Notes under the pieces: generated by a model
What the model was told of the DNA's origin: nothing
Seen by the model: only the letters and a program-made list of their open reading frames with translations
Database searches by the model: none
Program-made: the position numbers and the translations under genes
From: Embiotoca jacksoni
Lineage: Eukaryota; Chordata; Actinopteri; Embiotocidae
Direction: 5' to 3'
Length of the DNA: 64,000 bases
NCBI GenBank assembly: GCA_022577435.1
Contig: JAKOON010000009.1
Location: 12,977,911 to 13,041,910 of the forward strand
Shown: in pieces, positions 12,932 to 22,239 of the stretch
How the letters are laid out: each line of letters starts with the position of its first letter
Numbering within the stretch: the stretch's first letter is position 1

Positions 12932-13110
12932 AATGGTGGGAGTCCTGAAAACATCCAGGCCAACAAATACTTGGAAACTGTGTTTGATAACAGATTAAGA
13001 TTTAGTGATGTCATTGTGGAAAAGGCCCAGCAGCAGCTTCACTGCTTACATAAATTAAACGTCCTTGAATTAGATCAGAGAATATTGAGTCTTTTATTAA
13101 AAAAAAGTAA
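12932..13110 (+). pseudogene. Fragment of a LINE reverse transcriptase, C-terminal part
   Basis: The + frame reads NGGSPENIQANKYLETVFDN and continues with RLRFSD, then QQQLHCLHKLNVLELDQRIL. This follows the layout of the region after the RT catalytic core in many non-LTR retrotransposon proteins: K-Y-L-G-T, then D-N-L-F, then K-A-Q-Q-R-L and a Leu/Arg-rich helix. Here the usual KYLG is KYLE. Only about 60 residues remain and the frame then runs into AAA-rich non-homologous sequence, so it is a dead relic. It may belong to the same insertion as the LINE-like tail at 13.9 kb. Clade (CR1/L2/Rex-like) is not resolved. Confidence 0.5.
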
Positions 13111-13254
13111 ACCACTAAATCTAGGAAGTGAATCATTGCCTACCAGAGAATGGATCCTTCTAATTTTGGTGATCTCCTAACTTTTCCAATAGCCCCCTTT
13201 TGAGGTTCCCATTTATGGTCTTTATTAAAATTTCAATGTGAACATGTTAAATTA

Positions 13255-13400
13255 AGACGGAGAACATTGTAAACATCAGCACGTCAGCATTGTCAGTGTG
13301 TGAGTGTGTGTGTTAGCGTGCCAACATTAGCATCTAGCTCAAAACAGTGCTTTGCCTAAGTACAGCCTCACACAGTCATTAGCAAGGCTATTGTTTCAGG
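13255..13400 (+). mobile_element. Fragment of a dispersed fish repeat
   Basis: The phrases CCAACATTAGCATCTAGCTC, TGCCTAAGTACAGCCTCACA and CATTAGCAAGGCTATTG occur in this order. They resemble, from memory, a dispersed repeat common in percomorph genomes (GTTAGCATTTAGCTCAAAGC followed by CCTAAGTACAGCCTCACAGA). Its class is not known to me, and the ends are approximate. Confidence 0.45.
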
Positions 13401-13769
13401 TATACATTCATTTGTCAAAAGGATAGGAGCCAGTTGTAAAATGTCGTTAATCTCAGTTTTAGAATTATTAGCTAAATGGAGATCCCTCTCAGTTTATACA
13501 ACACATTTCTAAGATTGGAGATTGTTTTTTTGTGTGTGTGTGTGTAATCCAAGGCACTTCTTACACATTCAACTTTTGTACATTAGATTTTGTCTGTATG
13601 AATAAACTGTTTGTTGACTTGCATGCTTTAAAATTCCCTTGTGAGACATAAGTGAAGCATTTTGAATTGGACTGAAGATTGTGTGAAGTAAAGGTCGAGA
13701 AAAGTGCACAAATACAACTGCTACAACTGCTTTATCATAAATTTAATCCCAGGAAACGAGCCAAGTCAA

Positions 13770-13995
13770 GTCTACTTGTATTAATGTGTATGCATTTTAT
13801 CTGTTTCTTATGCTTTTTATGTGTTTCTTGTGCATTTTATGTTTTACCTCATTCCTTTCCTATATTTTCAAATGTTCCTTTATATCTGTTTTTATGTGAA
13901 CCACTGCATGTAAGTATCTTGCTGTGAACCACTTTGAGCTGCATTGCATGTATGGAAGGTGCTATACAAACAAGGTTTATTATTATATTATTAAT
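13770..13995 (+). mobile_element. LINE/SINE 3' tail ending in TTATTA repeats
   Basis: A T-rich stretch (repeated TTTATG/TTTCTT words) leads to ACTTTGAGCTGCATTGCATG, then GGTGCTATACAAACAAGG, and ends TTTATTATTATATTATTA. This is the usual 3' end of a widespread teleost LINE and its SINE partners (CTTTGAGCTGCA then AAGGTGCTATACAAATAAAG then TTATTA repeats). The tail is what the LINE reverse transcriptase recognises. Bodies upstream are degenerate. It may be the 3' end of the element whose RT relic lies at 12.93 kb. Confidence 0.65.
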
Positions 13996-15360
13996 GCAGG
14001 TGGAGTGCAGAAGAAAGTTTACAAATGAAATGGGTAAAAGGAGGTCAAAATAGTTTGGAATGAGGGAAAAATAATAATTTAGAGTACCGGTTGCATGTAA
14101 GAGAAAAGGGCAGCAACTGCAGGATGGAAAGAGGAGGTGGCATTAGGAGAGAGGATAAAGGAATGGATGGGGGAGCCAGAGGGGAGTTTTGTACCAAGGA
14201 ACACTATCATAATTGTCACATTTGATCAGGGAGGAGCTCTAGTTAGCTTCATGGACCACTGCTTTTTTCTAAGCTCCCACCCCTCCAAGGATTCAGTAGG
14301 CTGAGCATTAAACAAACACACACAAACAAGCACGTATATCCTCAATTGTATGTCGGCGCTCATGTATGTGGCTGCACACAAGCACACACATGCAAAAATA
14401 CACTTCATTATACTCATATAAGCGTGCACATATGCTCATGGACAGATTTAAAGAAACAGCGTAAGTAAAAAGTATGATTTCTTAGTAATTTGGGGATGTT
14501 TTATTCAGATGTTTTTCTGCATGGATTTACCTCGGCACAACATCCCCGAAGCACAACATTCTGTTCTCCCTTCATTTGAAATATAAGCAGAGAGGAGAGG
14601 ATTACTGAAGTGTAGCTCTGGAGAAGCGTGAATAGAAAAGAGGTAGCATGAAAACATTATGGTGTCTGTGTTATTTTTGATCAAAGTTGGTGCACAGGCG
14701 AACTCCAGAGAGAGAGAATAAATCCTAAAGGCAAGTAATAACTATGGACATTCAAACTGCTGATGCTTCACAGACTGCTCGGAGGTCCTGAGGGGAAAAT
14801 GTACAGCTCAAATGAAATACCAGTTTGAAAATCCTTCTGTCTGTGTATGTTTAGCAACTTGTCAAAGTGACAGGGATTGAAGCGTACTCAGTTTTCTCCG
14901 ATACTATTAAAAACATGAAAAACAACTGTGACAATGCAAATTCAACCCTGAAGCTTTGGCCTGTGCTCATTTTCCCTTATTAGTAGGAAGCTTATCAAAT
15001 ACGCCATTGTTGTGGAGTCATTTAGCCTCGACAAAATTAATCAAACACAGGCAATACAATTGTCTGACACGGCAGGCATTTTAATATTACAGAGTGGAAT
15101 AGTAGAAAATTACCATGGTTCTGATTAGGGGACCTGTGGTGGAGTTTTTTTTTTAGAAAATCTATGCCTTTTTACTTTTTCTTTTCTTGTGAGTATTAAA
15201 AACAGAGAAGTGTACATTCAGTCCTAGCTGCCCCAAAGGAAAATGCTTACATCCATTGCTACACCCAATCTCTTAATGATAACGTAAAAATGCAAAGAAA
15301 TAGATAGATATTCAGCATCAATGAACATGTTGGCATACAGTGTACCGAGTAAGCAATGAT
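13996..15360. other. Non-coding stretch
   Basis: No gene seen. Purine-rich at about 14,030-14,200; CA-rich at about 14,315-14,400. Nothing else stands out. Confidence 0.5.
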
Positions 15361-15660
15361 TCTGACACTCAGTTTACCTCCAATTAGCTCCTTGACGTTG
15401 GAATCCTGCTTTGAATGTTTCCTCCACTAGTTCATCCTATAGTGTCTATAAAGGAACACTCCCTCTGGCTACAGCAGCTGACAGCTAATCAGGTCAAGGG
15501 GCCCCATTGACTTGTGCTGATGTGTACGTACATGGTGCATTCATGGCATGCAGCTGCATGGACAGAGCCTGATCTAGCTGCTTTCCAAAGCATGGCCAGG
15601 AGAGGAGCAGGTCAATTCCAGAGCTGTGAAATTGTTATTACTGCTAAGTTGTAATGTTCA
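15361..15660. other. Low-repeat stretch, candidate non-coding regulatory DNA
   Basis: This stretch lacks simple repeats and transposon signatures and has varied composition, as conserved non-coding elements often do. It contains CCAATTAG, a TATAAAGG word, several CAGCTG E-boxes and the RE1-like site at 15,549. No alignment is available here, so conservation is not shown. Confidence 0.25.
15549..15565 (+). promoter_or_regulatory. RE1-like site with degraded left half
   Basis: TGCAGCTGCATGGACAG, followed by AGCC, fits 14 of 17 positions of NTYAGMRCCNNRGMSAG. The right half (CATGGACAG.GCC) is close to the optimum, while the left half differs at positions 2, 7 and 8. It overlaps a 14-bp perfect palindrome (CATGCAGCTGCATG, 15,547-15,560) centred on an E-box, so an E-box role is an alternative. 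Confidence 0.3.
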
Positions 15661-16230
15661 TAACTGAATGTATAACAAGTAAAAGTGACAGTTGAAAGAC
15701 AACAGAGTGAGTCAGTCATTTCAGTCATTTAGTTGAACCAGTGAGCTCTTTGAAAATGCTGCTTCCTTAAAATCTAATTTACAGAAACTCAGAAAAAAAA
15801 TGGATTTTTCCATAAATGCTGATGAATGTTTGACATTGTTCAAGGATTAGCTAATTGTCAGAGTCGTAAAACATCTGCAGATGGAAGATAATGCCTTTGA
15901 ATTAAAGCTGAGAAAAATGATTCAATGTTAGTTAAAAAAAACCTGTCATTTCTCAAATTACCGAGGACTGCAGTACAGAATACTGTTACCCAAAAGAGGT
16001 TTTCAAAGGCTTTGTTTCTTATTCACTTTGTTTTCACTGGAAAAATCAAGAGACAAATTCATATTTGGAGAATGTTTCTTTGGTTCAATAGAATATAACA
16101 TCTTATACGAAGAAGCTCTTTGTGTTCGTGCTGCCCTGAAATTGACTTATATGAGTGAGTATCTGTCTCTGCCCAAATGTAATAGTCGGCTCCATGTCAC
16201 CTTTAATGTCTCTACTAAATAGTGATAGAG
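15661..16230. other. Non-coding stretch
   Basis: AT-rich sequence with no gene and no repeat recognised. Confidence 0.5.
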
Positions 16231-16247
16231 CTCTCCGTGGTGCTGAA
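16231..16247 (-). promoter_or_regulatory. RE1/NRSE (REST-binding) motif, upstream site 1
   Basis: The minus strand reads TTCAGCACCACGGAGAG, fitting all 17 positions of the RE1 pattern NTYAGMRCCNNRGMSAG. The first 14 bases are identical to the optimal site; position 15 is G, an allowed variant. REST binds RE1 sites to silence neuronal genes in non-neuronal cells through CoREST/HDAC and Sin3 complexes. The site lies about 2.6 kb upstream of the promoter-like block, with a second similar motif 112 bp downstream. Confidence 0.6.
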
Positions 16248-16342
16248 ATCTTCCAAGGTATTTGTGTATGTGACAACTACTCTGTTTCTCTTTTAAAAGT
16301 TTGCAGGAATGTGTCGCCAAATGATGTCGAGGCTTCGTTGAG

Positions 16343-16359
16343 CTCTTCATGGTGCTAAA
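16343..16359 (-). promoter_or_regulatory. RE1-like motif, upstream site 2
   Basis: The minus strand reads TTTAGCACCATGAAGAG. It fits 16 of 17 positions of the RE1 pattern; the fixed G at position 13 is A. It has the same orientation as the perfect match at 16,231, and both are followed by the same CTC word on the minus strand. The DNA between and around the two motifs is not duplicated, so it is not a simple tandem copy. Confidence 0.4.
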
Positions 16360-18780
16360 ATTACAACAACCAGCAGTTCATTCCATCATCCAGCTCCCAT
16401 TATGTAAGTATTTCAGCTTCCCTTTCACTGTTTAGTTTGAGTACCAAGGTCATTATTAGGCAGTAAAACCAGGCCGGATAACAAATGTTGTAATTCATTT
16501 GTACAGTCCAATATTACTATTAGGGCATTGTTTCAGTGGGATTTGCAGGCCAGCAGTTTTCAACCCCAACCCTAGCTCTCCAAGAGGACAGTGGCATTGT
16601 AATCCAATAATGGGGTATAATAGGCCCGGTATTTAACAAGTCTATGCAGGTTTTGGTGTGAATGAATGCACCAAATTTGAATCCATTTGTAGTACTTTAC
16701 TGTACTAGTCCACATCTTGTTTGTATGTGGTTTACAGGTACAGGAGCTCATGCTTGAAGCACCTGCTAACCATCCTCATTGTACAACAGAGGGAAACATT
16801 TATAGTCCTGACAACAATTCTTCCATCTCTGCCAAGAATATTGATGCCAAACAGCCCGTTCTAGTCGATGAAAAATCTCCTTTTCCAGTGATGTTGTTAT
16901 TCTGAGCCCTTGTTTTGCCAGCTGGTTGATGTATGGCAATATGAGGAAGGCATGCTTGACTGATGTTTGCATACCATCCTGGAAGTTTGGTTTGGAGAGG
17001 AGTCGGAAGTCTGAGCATTGTCTGTTATGTGCTTTCTATTATAATAGTTAACCTTATCATAATCCCGCTTTCAATTATCCATGAGAACTGACAAACTGTA
17101 AACAGATTGTTCTATCTGTCAGTAAGTAAATTAAAGGTGACAAATTGTTCTTTGATATACGTGGCAGCAGAATTACTTGTGATGGCGTGTTCTAATGCTA
17201 ATAAATGAGAATGATTATCACAGTCACAGACAGTGTACCTTTTGGTCTGCTTTGTGCCTTCATTTGGTCCAATTTGGGAACCCAAAAATTTGATTCTCGG
17301 CAGAATCCTCTCAGGCGAACAGCAAAATGTTAATAGAAAGTCTCTTATAAGAACTGTAGAGTGGAGGGAAATGTGACATTGACAGATCATTTGATAAAGG
17401 TACATCCAGGAAAAAACAGAGTTTCCGTTTATTGAAACCCAAGCAAATCAAAGAACATCAAACGCATGGATTCTGCCCAGACATTTCAGAGATTACAGTC
17501 ATTTAATTTTCATACTGCAATATTCGTGTTAACACAAGATCATCACTCACCAATTAAAAAATGGACTTGCGGTACAATGCATGCCACTAAACTTAGGGAG
17601 ACCATAAGGCTTACAGCAAGAGTAGCAAAAAAGTCCAGATAGTGCACCAGGTATATTTACATGCAAGTAAAAATGTAGAGACAAATGTAGTGGCCCTTTT
17701 AAGCCACATTTTTGGACTTGCAGTACCTTCAGGTTTGGTGGTTAATATCTGTTCTCTGACGTGCTGTAATCAGCCAGACATAGTCTCGTGATAGTGTCTA
17801 TTTTCTCCATATCATTTGCAGCTGTGTTCATTGAGCCCAATGGTGAGCAGCTTTCAAAGCCGGCCTGTGAAAGCAATATGGTCCACTTTTGTCTTCATAG
17901 ATATGCACTTCATTTTCACAGTGTTCTGGTGTCTTTATCTCGATGTTGACTGTTCTTAAATGAGAAAATTCAATTTGAAAAAAAGCAACTTCAAAGTGTA
18001 CAAAAGATTTCGTTCAGTTTGGCTCTCAGCTGCAGCACTCATCAGATCGAAATCTGGCAATCAAAGAGAAAGATTAATTCAATAAGTTTACTTGGATGAC
18101 TGGTTACAGGACTGTAAGATGACTGAAACATGGATGATGGATGAATATATATACGGATGGTTAGTAATCTGCACCACTGTAGCTCCTCCTCCAAACCCAT
18201 GCCTTCAGAAGAAGCACTTGAGTTGACTAATGTCCCACCACTTATGGTCATCCAAATGCAAATGTATGCAGCGAGGCACCTCTAAGTCTAATCACATCAT
18301 CTACTGTATAGGGGGTGCCGTGATATAAGTATGAAATCTAATACCAAATCCAGGAAAACAATACGGTATGATAATTGCACCTTTGAATTTTTATTTTGGT
18401 TCATTCCTATTTGAAGGATCGGTAAGGAAAGAGTGCCTATTCTCTGTTTTAGAATATGTCAGGCAGAAGGTCTTAAGAAGTAACAAGGACATCTGTTAGC
18501 ACCGAGATGCAGCGAGGTTGTTTTTTTCCAATCACAGCTACTATTTAAAGATCTGTGAATATAGTGCTAATTTGTTTAAGTTGTTGTTAACTGTGAAAAG
18601 TCATGCTCTGTATTGGATTTGGATTGATTGTGTATTAAATCAACCCAGAGACATTGCAAATGTATCAGTAAAGAAGTCTAATCATTGTGAGTTGATGTCA
18701 AACAAACCAGAAAATCTGGCTCATGTTCCAAACATGCTGAATTTGTCCTTTAAAGAGCAAACGTGAAGACATCTGTGCTT
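16360..18780. other. Non-coding stretch upstream of the promoter block
   Basis: No gene supported. An open frame at 16,717-16,905 follows a plausible acceptor (GGTTTACAG) but has no donor or recognisable protein. At about 18,490-18,515 the words TTAGCACCGA and GATGCAGCG look like RE1 halves with non-standard spacing; too weak to annotate. At about 18,310-18,380 CCGTGATATAAG and ATACGGTATG recall a decayed fish repeat. Confidence 0.45.
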
Positions 18781-18812
18781 GTGCACTTGCTGTATTTGGA
18801 AACTGCGCGTGC

Positions 18813-18820
18813 TGACGTCA
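18813..18820. promoter_or_regulatory. Full palindromic CRE (CREB/ATF site)
   Basis: TGACGTCA, the complete cAMP-response element, lies inside the CpG-rich block and within about 100 bp of the likely start region. Full CREs close to start sites in CpG-rich DNA are the class most often bound by CREB/ATF. I saw no other full copy in the window. Confidence 0.55.
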
Positions 18821-18856
18821 TTACGGGCGATGATAGTGGGGGTAGGAAAAGCAAGA

Positions 18857-18881
18857 GGGCGGGAGGGGGGGGGGGAGGGGG
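18857..18881 (+). promoter_or_regulatory. GC box and G-rich tract
   Basis: GGGCGG (Sp/KLF site) is followed by a nearly unbroken G run interrupted by single A bases. The + strand could form a G-quadruplex just upstream of the likely start. It could also simply be an expanded simple repeat. Confidence 0.45.
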
Positions 18882-18889
18882 CGTTCTGC

Positions 18890-19777
18890 TGTGAACGCGC
18901 CTGACGGATCCCCGGCGGAGGGCAGCGAGGGCGCGCATCTCTGTCCTCCGCTTGCGAAGCGACTGCAGGGGAGCCAGATGCCCGACTGTGAGCCGCTGCC
19001 TGTGGATACCTATCCCAAATGCCAGAGCAGGCAAGAGCCACACACACACACACACACACACACATTTCACCCTGTGAAAGGGAAGAGGAGAGAATAGGGG
19101 CAGTAAACGGAGTAAGAGTTGTTTTATCTTCCTTTTTTTTTCCACCACTCGCGCTCTCTGTTTCAACCTATGCTTCAAATGAAGAGCTTCCTTGGACTTG
19201 GAGTACCGGGCATCGGTAGAAAAAAAACCCGCTATCCCACTCTGCCCCTGCTGCTGCGGTGCTGCTAACTGTGAGCGCGTCCTCTCGCTGCTTTGGAATA
19301 TACAGCGTGCCTATATGCGCAAAACCATGGAGATTATATGACGTGGATTTATTTTTTTTGAACAAAACTGGACATCTACAATAACGACGATCCTTGTTTT
19401 TTTTTTTTTTTTTCTTCCCCTTTTTGCTTTGCCTTTTTGCGTTCTTCTCTTCTGTTCTTTCCTTTGATCTATGGCTACTTTATGATTTCATGTCCTTAGC
19501 GATTCTTCCTTGTTTCAATTTATTTATTTTTTTACACTTCTTTCTTCTCTCTTTTTTTTTTTTTCTTTTTTTTTGGTCCGTCTCGGACACGCAGAAGTGG
19601 GATGCCTCGCGGAGAACATTTGCGGGGAGAAGATTCCGCGCAGCAGCAGCGAGGATGAATGAATGATAGTCTCCCTCTCCATCTGAGACGTGCCATGGAT
19701 GGGAAACTTAATTTGTATCCACGGAACCGATCGGGGAATAGCCGTCACATCAAATAACTACTGCTGACAGCGATCAG
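18890..19777 (+). other. Probable untranslated first exon (5' UTR)
   Basis: The stretch runs from the CpG-rich block to CGATCAG|GTAATG, a good splice donor at 19,777/19,778. No long reading frame crosses it, so it would be leader sequence. It contains short upstream ORFs: 19,170-19,268 (32 codons), 19,327-19,341 (4 codons, ACCATGG context), 19,695-19,757 (20 codons, GCCATGG context) and an overlapping 22-codon frame from 19,699. Two other features are a CA repeat (19,039-19,064) and a long T/C-rich tract (about 19,395-19,580). That tract ends in GACACGCAG at 19,593, a possible splice acceptor, so the exon could instead be 19,594-19,777 with an earlier exon upstream. The coding exons must lie beyond the window or are not recognisable. 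The gene is not identified. Confidence 0.4.
19039..19064. repeat. (CA)13 microsatellite in the putative leader
   Basis: Uninterrupted CA run, starting at the CA of GAGCCA. If the exon call is right it lies in the 5' UTR, inside a short uORF starting ATGCCCGACTGTGAG at about 18,979. Confidence 0.9.
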
Positions 19778-21983
19778 GTAATGTGATTTCCTCCAAAACT
19801 CAACATCTCAACATGGACTGTTTCTTTGCGTCATGTACTCTGCTTTGCAGTCTGCCGGCTTTTTATTTATTTATTTATTTATTTGATTCTTGGCATCCAT
19901 GTGTGAGGATCACTGTGTATAAGTCCGGTTTTACTGACGCATACAGTGTAAGACTCTGGCTACAGGACGGTTATTTTCGCCAGTCCGGGCAGTTTCACTA
20001 GAATGAGCTACACCGGCATTTAACCACGGGGATGTGCGATCTGTGAACCTGAACGAAAGTAGCGGTCACGGAAAAAAAAAAAAAAAAAAATCCCCAAATG
20101 CATCCCCGCATTTGAATTACAGCCAGTTAATAGAGCACAGGTGGACAGCAGAAGCCTCCTGAATGCCGAGTCCCTCAGCGGGAGACACAGAGCTATACGA
20201 TTGCTTCTAAAGCCGTTGGCAGACCTGTAACTTTGCGCAGTGGCCAAAAGAAACACACACACACACACACGCACACAAACACAAACGCACGCACACACAC
20301 ATTGCATATCGTGCGGACGTAGCCTACACACACGCACACACCTACCTTAATTTCCTCCTTCCACACTGCTTCGCCTTGCTCAACACATTTACATGCTCAC
20401 GTCCACCCACCCACCCCCCAAAACCCACCTCCCAAAAAACAAACACAAAACACGCACAATGATGGTTTTCTCTTTCCTCGTGTGGGGGGGTTTCCACGAT
20501 GCCATTTTGAGTTCGGAATTACAATAAATCTGAGCTCTCCCCGCGCCAATGCTTCTTTAACAGTGCCCCTAATGGCTGGAAATGATTGTTGGAGAGGGTA
20601 TGTCTCCTCCGTGGTATGATTCACGTTTACCTTTAGGTTAGAGAGCTGGTGCCGATGTTCCTTAACCCCCGTGTGCGCGCTGTGCGCCTGGGTGAGTGGG
20701 TGCCTTCCCCCGTTGAATGTTAAAGAGCCAGGGATGTACCAAAGATGCCACTGAGTATGCACAGGGGATTGAAAGAAAGATGCTTGACTAACATCCGTAC
20801 TGGTATCTCACCACGCAGCAGAAAACCCTTTGAAAGCTACCTGATCACGCTTTGAGGTCCGATTTATTTGGTGACGGCGATTTATGTGTAGGCGCCTCTT
20901 GACTGTGTTTGTGCGTCTGCCGCAGTGCTGCTTCTTGTTACCATACCTCTTCTAGTCTAGTCCGTGTTATTTTAAGTAAAATGATCAGTATGCGTTTTTC
21001 TTAATTTTTTTTTTTTAATCGGGTCTGAGAAAACGGTACCTCAGACGCGCGCCTTGTCTCCCCTCGCGAGCGAGCAGGTGGCTCCGGTGATGCTGAGTGA
21101 GAATGACAACCGGGACGCGACAACGGGAGTGCAAAGGAGCCTCCAAGCATTCTCTCTTTCTGTCTCTCTTTTCTACCCATCTGTTGAGCATGCAGTATGT
21201 GCGCTCTCTCCGCACGCATCTCAGATCAAAACTCCCATCGCTATCAAACCCTCTTAAATAATGGAATGTAACACACATGGTAGCAGCAACCTCAATTATT
21301 TCGTTCCCCAAGTAGCCATCTGGGGTATGTTAATACATTTCCTAAGATATTGTACTAATTCCACCACTGAGCTGAGACAAACTCTGTTACAGCAGCAAAA
21401 GTAGGCTTTTTAACAGGGACTCTGGTTCATCAGAAGTCGCTGTCTCTTTGCTTCTTGGCACATTTTAGAATGTGGATTAATAGGTCAGACACAGCCAGTA
21501 GTATCACTGACATTTTATTAAGGGAGTTCAGTAGTCATGTCATGGATTTTTAAGAAACAAATCATTAGAAATCGCTTTAGTATGACCACAGAATCACATT
21601 AAAGCAATACCGACTTTTCATTTGGAGAACTCTGCACTGTAGTCCTGTTTTTACCCTGTGAGCATGGAGCAGTGAATAACCATAAACTCCCCTCCTCTTT
21701 TATTTAAACACAGTGAATAACCTTGTTTGTTGTATTTCCCGGGGCTGGTTTTGTAGCTAATGGAGGTGGCAGGGCTGCTTTTAGCCAAGATGAGCAACGC
21801 ACGGATGATGGCTGATGAGTTGGATGTGAGAGAGGGCACCTTTTAAACCCTTGCTCGTCACAGGACAAAACGTGGACAGGGGCATCGGTTCACTAAAGGT
21901 TCTGCACTACGTTCACTTTGAGAACAGAAGAGACTGAGCTCAGATGAACACTGGTTTGGATTGGTGCACTGTTTTGAATTTTC
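19778..21983 (+). other. Putative start of intron 1, CpG-rich in part
   Basis: Follows the donor at 19,778. It contains A19 (20,072-20,090), an interrupted CA/GCAC repeat (about 20,250-20,302), and a second CpG-rich patch at about 20,870-21,260 (TCAGACGCGCGCCTTGTC, CCTCGCGAGCGAGCAG). This patch could be an extension of the CpG island or an alternative promoter. No coding exon seen. The TTTATTTATT run at about 19,861-19,884 is simple sequence. Confidence 0.4.
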
Positions 21984-22021
21984 TTATATGGCTTTCAGAG
22001 GAAGTTCTGAAAGCCATATAA
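21984..22021. repeat. Perfect 16-bp inverted repeat with 6-nt loop
   Basis: TTATATGGCTTTCAGA (21,984-21,999) is followed by GGAAGT and then by the exact reverse complement (22,006-22,021). It would form a 38-nt hairpin in DNA or RNA. It is too short for a typical microRNA precursor and lacks flanking transposon features. Function unknown. Confidence 0.9.
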
Positions 22022-22222
22022 CCATTACTCAACCAATTATTTGTATTAATTGTATTTGCTTATGCCTACAATGACAAAAAAGTATGAGACTAAACTTCCT
22101 CTCACTTTGGTTAGTACCACAATTTTCCACCCTGTAGTTCCCTATGGAAATGATACTTGTATTCAACTTAGAGGATGTGGAGTGATGGCCAGTAGTCAGA
22201 GGACGCTCAAAATGATCCCAGA

Positions 22223-22239
22223 TTCAGCACCATGGACAG
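22223..22239 (+). promoter_or_regulatory. RE1/NRSE (REST-binding) motif, near-ideal
   Basis: TTCAGCACCATGGACAG, followed by CG, fits all 17 positions of the RE1 pattern. Over 19 bases it matches the optimal site TTCAGCACCAYGGACAGCG without a mismatch; only the last two bases of the usual 21 differ (AT for CC). REST recruited here would repress the nearby promoter outside neurons. It lies about 2.4 kb inside the putative first intron. Intronic and promoter-flanking RE1 sites are common in neuronal genes. Confidence 0.7.

Larger units (their letters stand above)
18781..19330 (+). promoter_or_regulatory. CpG-rich promoter-like block
   Basis: CpG becomes dense here, in contrast to the CpG-poor flanks (for example ACTGCGCGTGCTGACGTCAT, AACGCGCCTGACGGATCC, GCGAGGGCGCGCATC, GTGAGCGCGTCC). 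The block contains a full CRE (18,813), a GC box and a G-rich tract (18,857-18,881). No TATA box is seen, as usual for CpG-island promoters with several start points. The + orientation is inferred from the downstream splice donor at 19,778 and the order CRE, GC box, then uORF-bearing leader. A minus-strand donor-like AAG|GTAGGT at 20,346/20,345 leaves open divergent transcription. Confidence 0.55.

Noticed and set aside
16717..16905. Exon-like frame after GGTTTACAG
   Set aside because: Acceptor plausible, but no donor, only 62 codons and no family recognised; compatible with chance.
18485..18520. RE1 halves TTAGCACC and GCAGCG upstream of the promoter block
   Set aside because: Half spacing and the right half do not fit canonical or well-described non-canonical RE1 sites.
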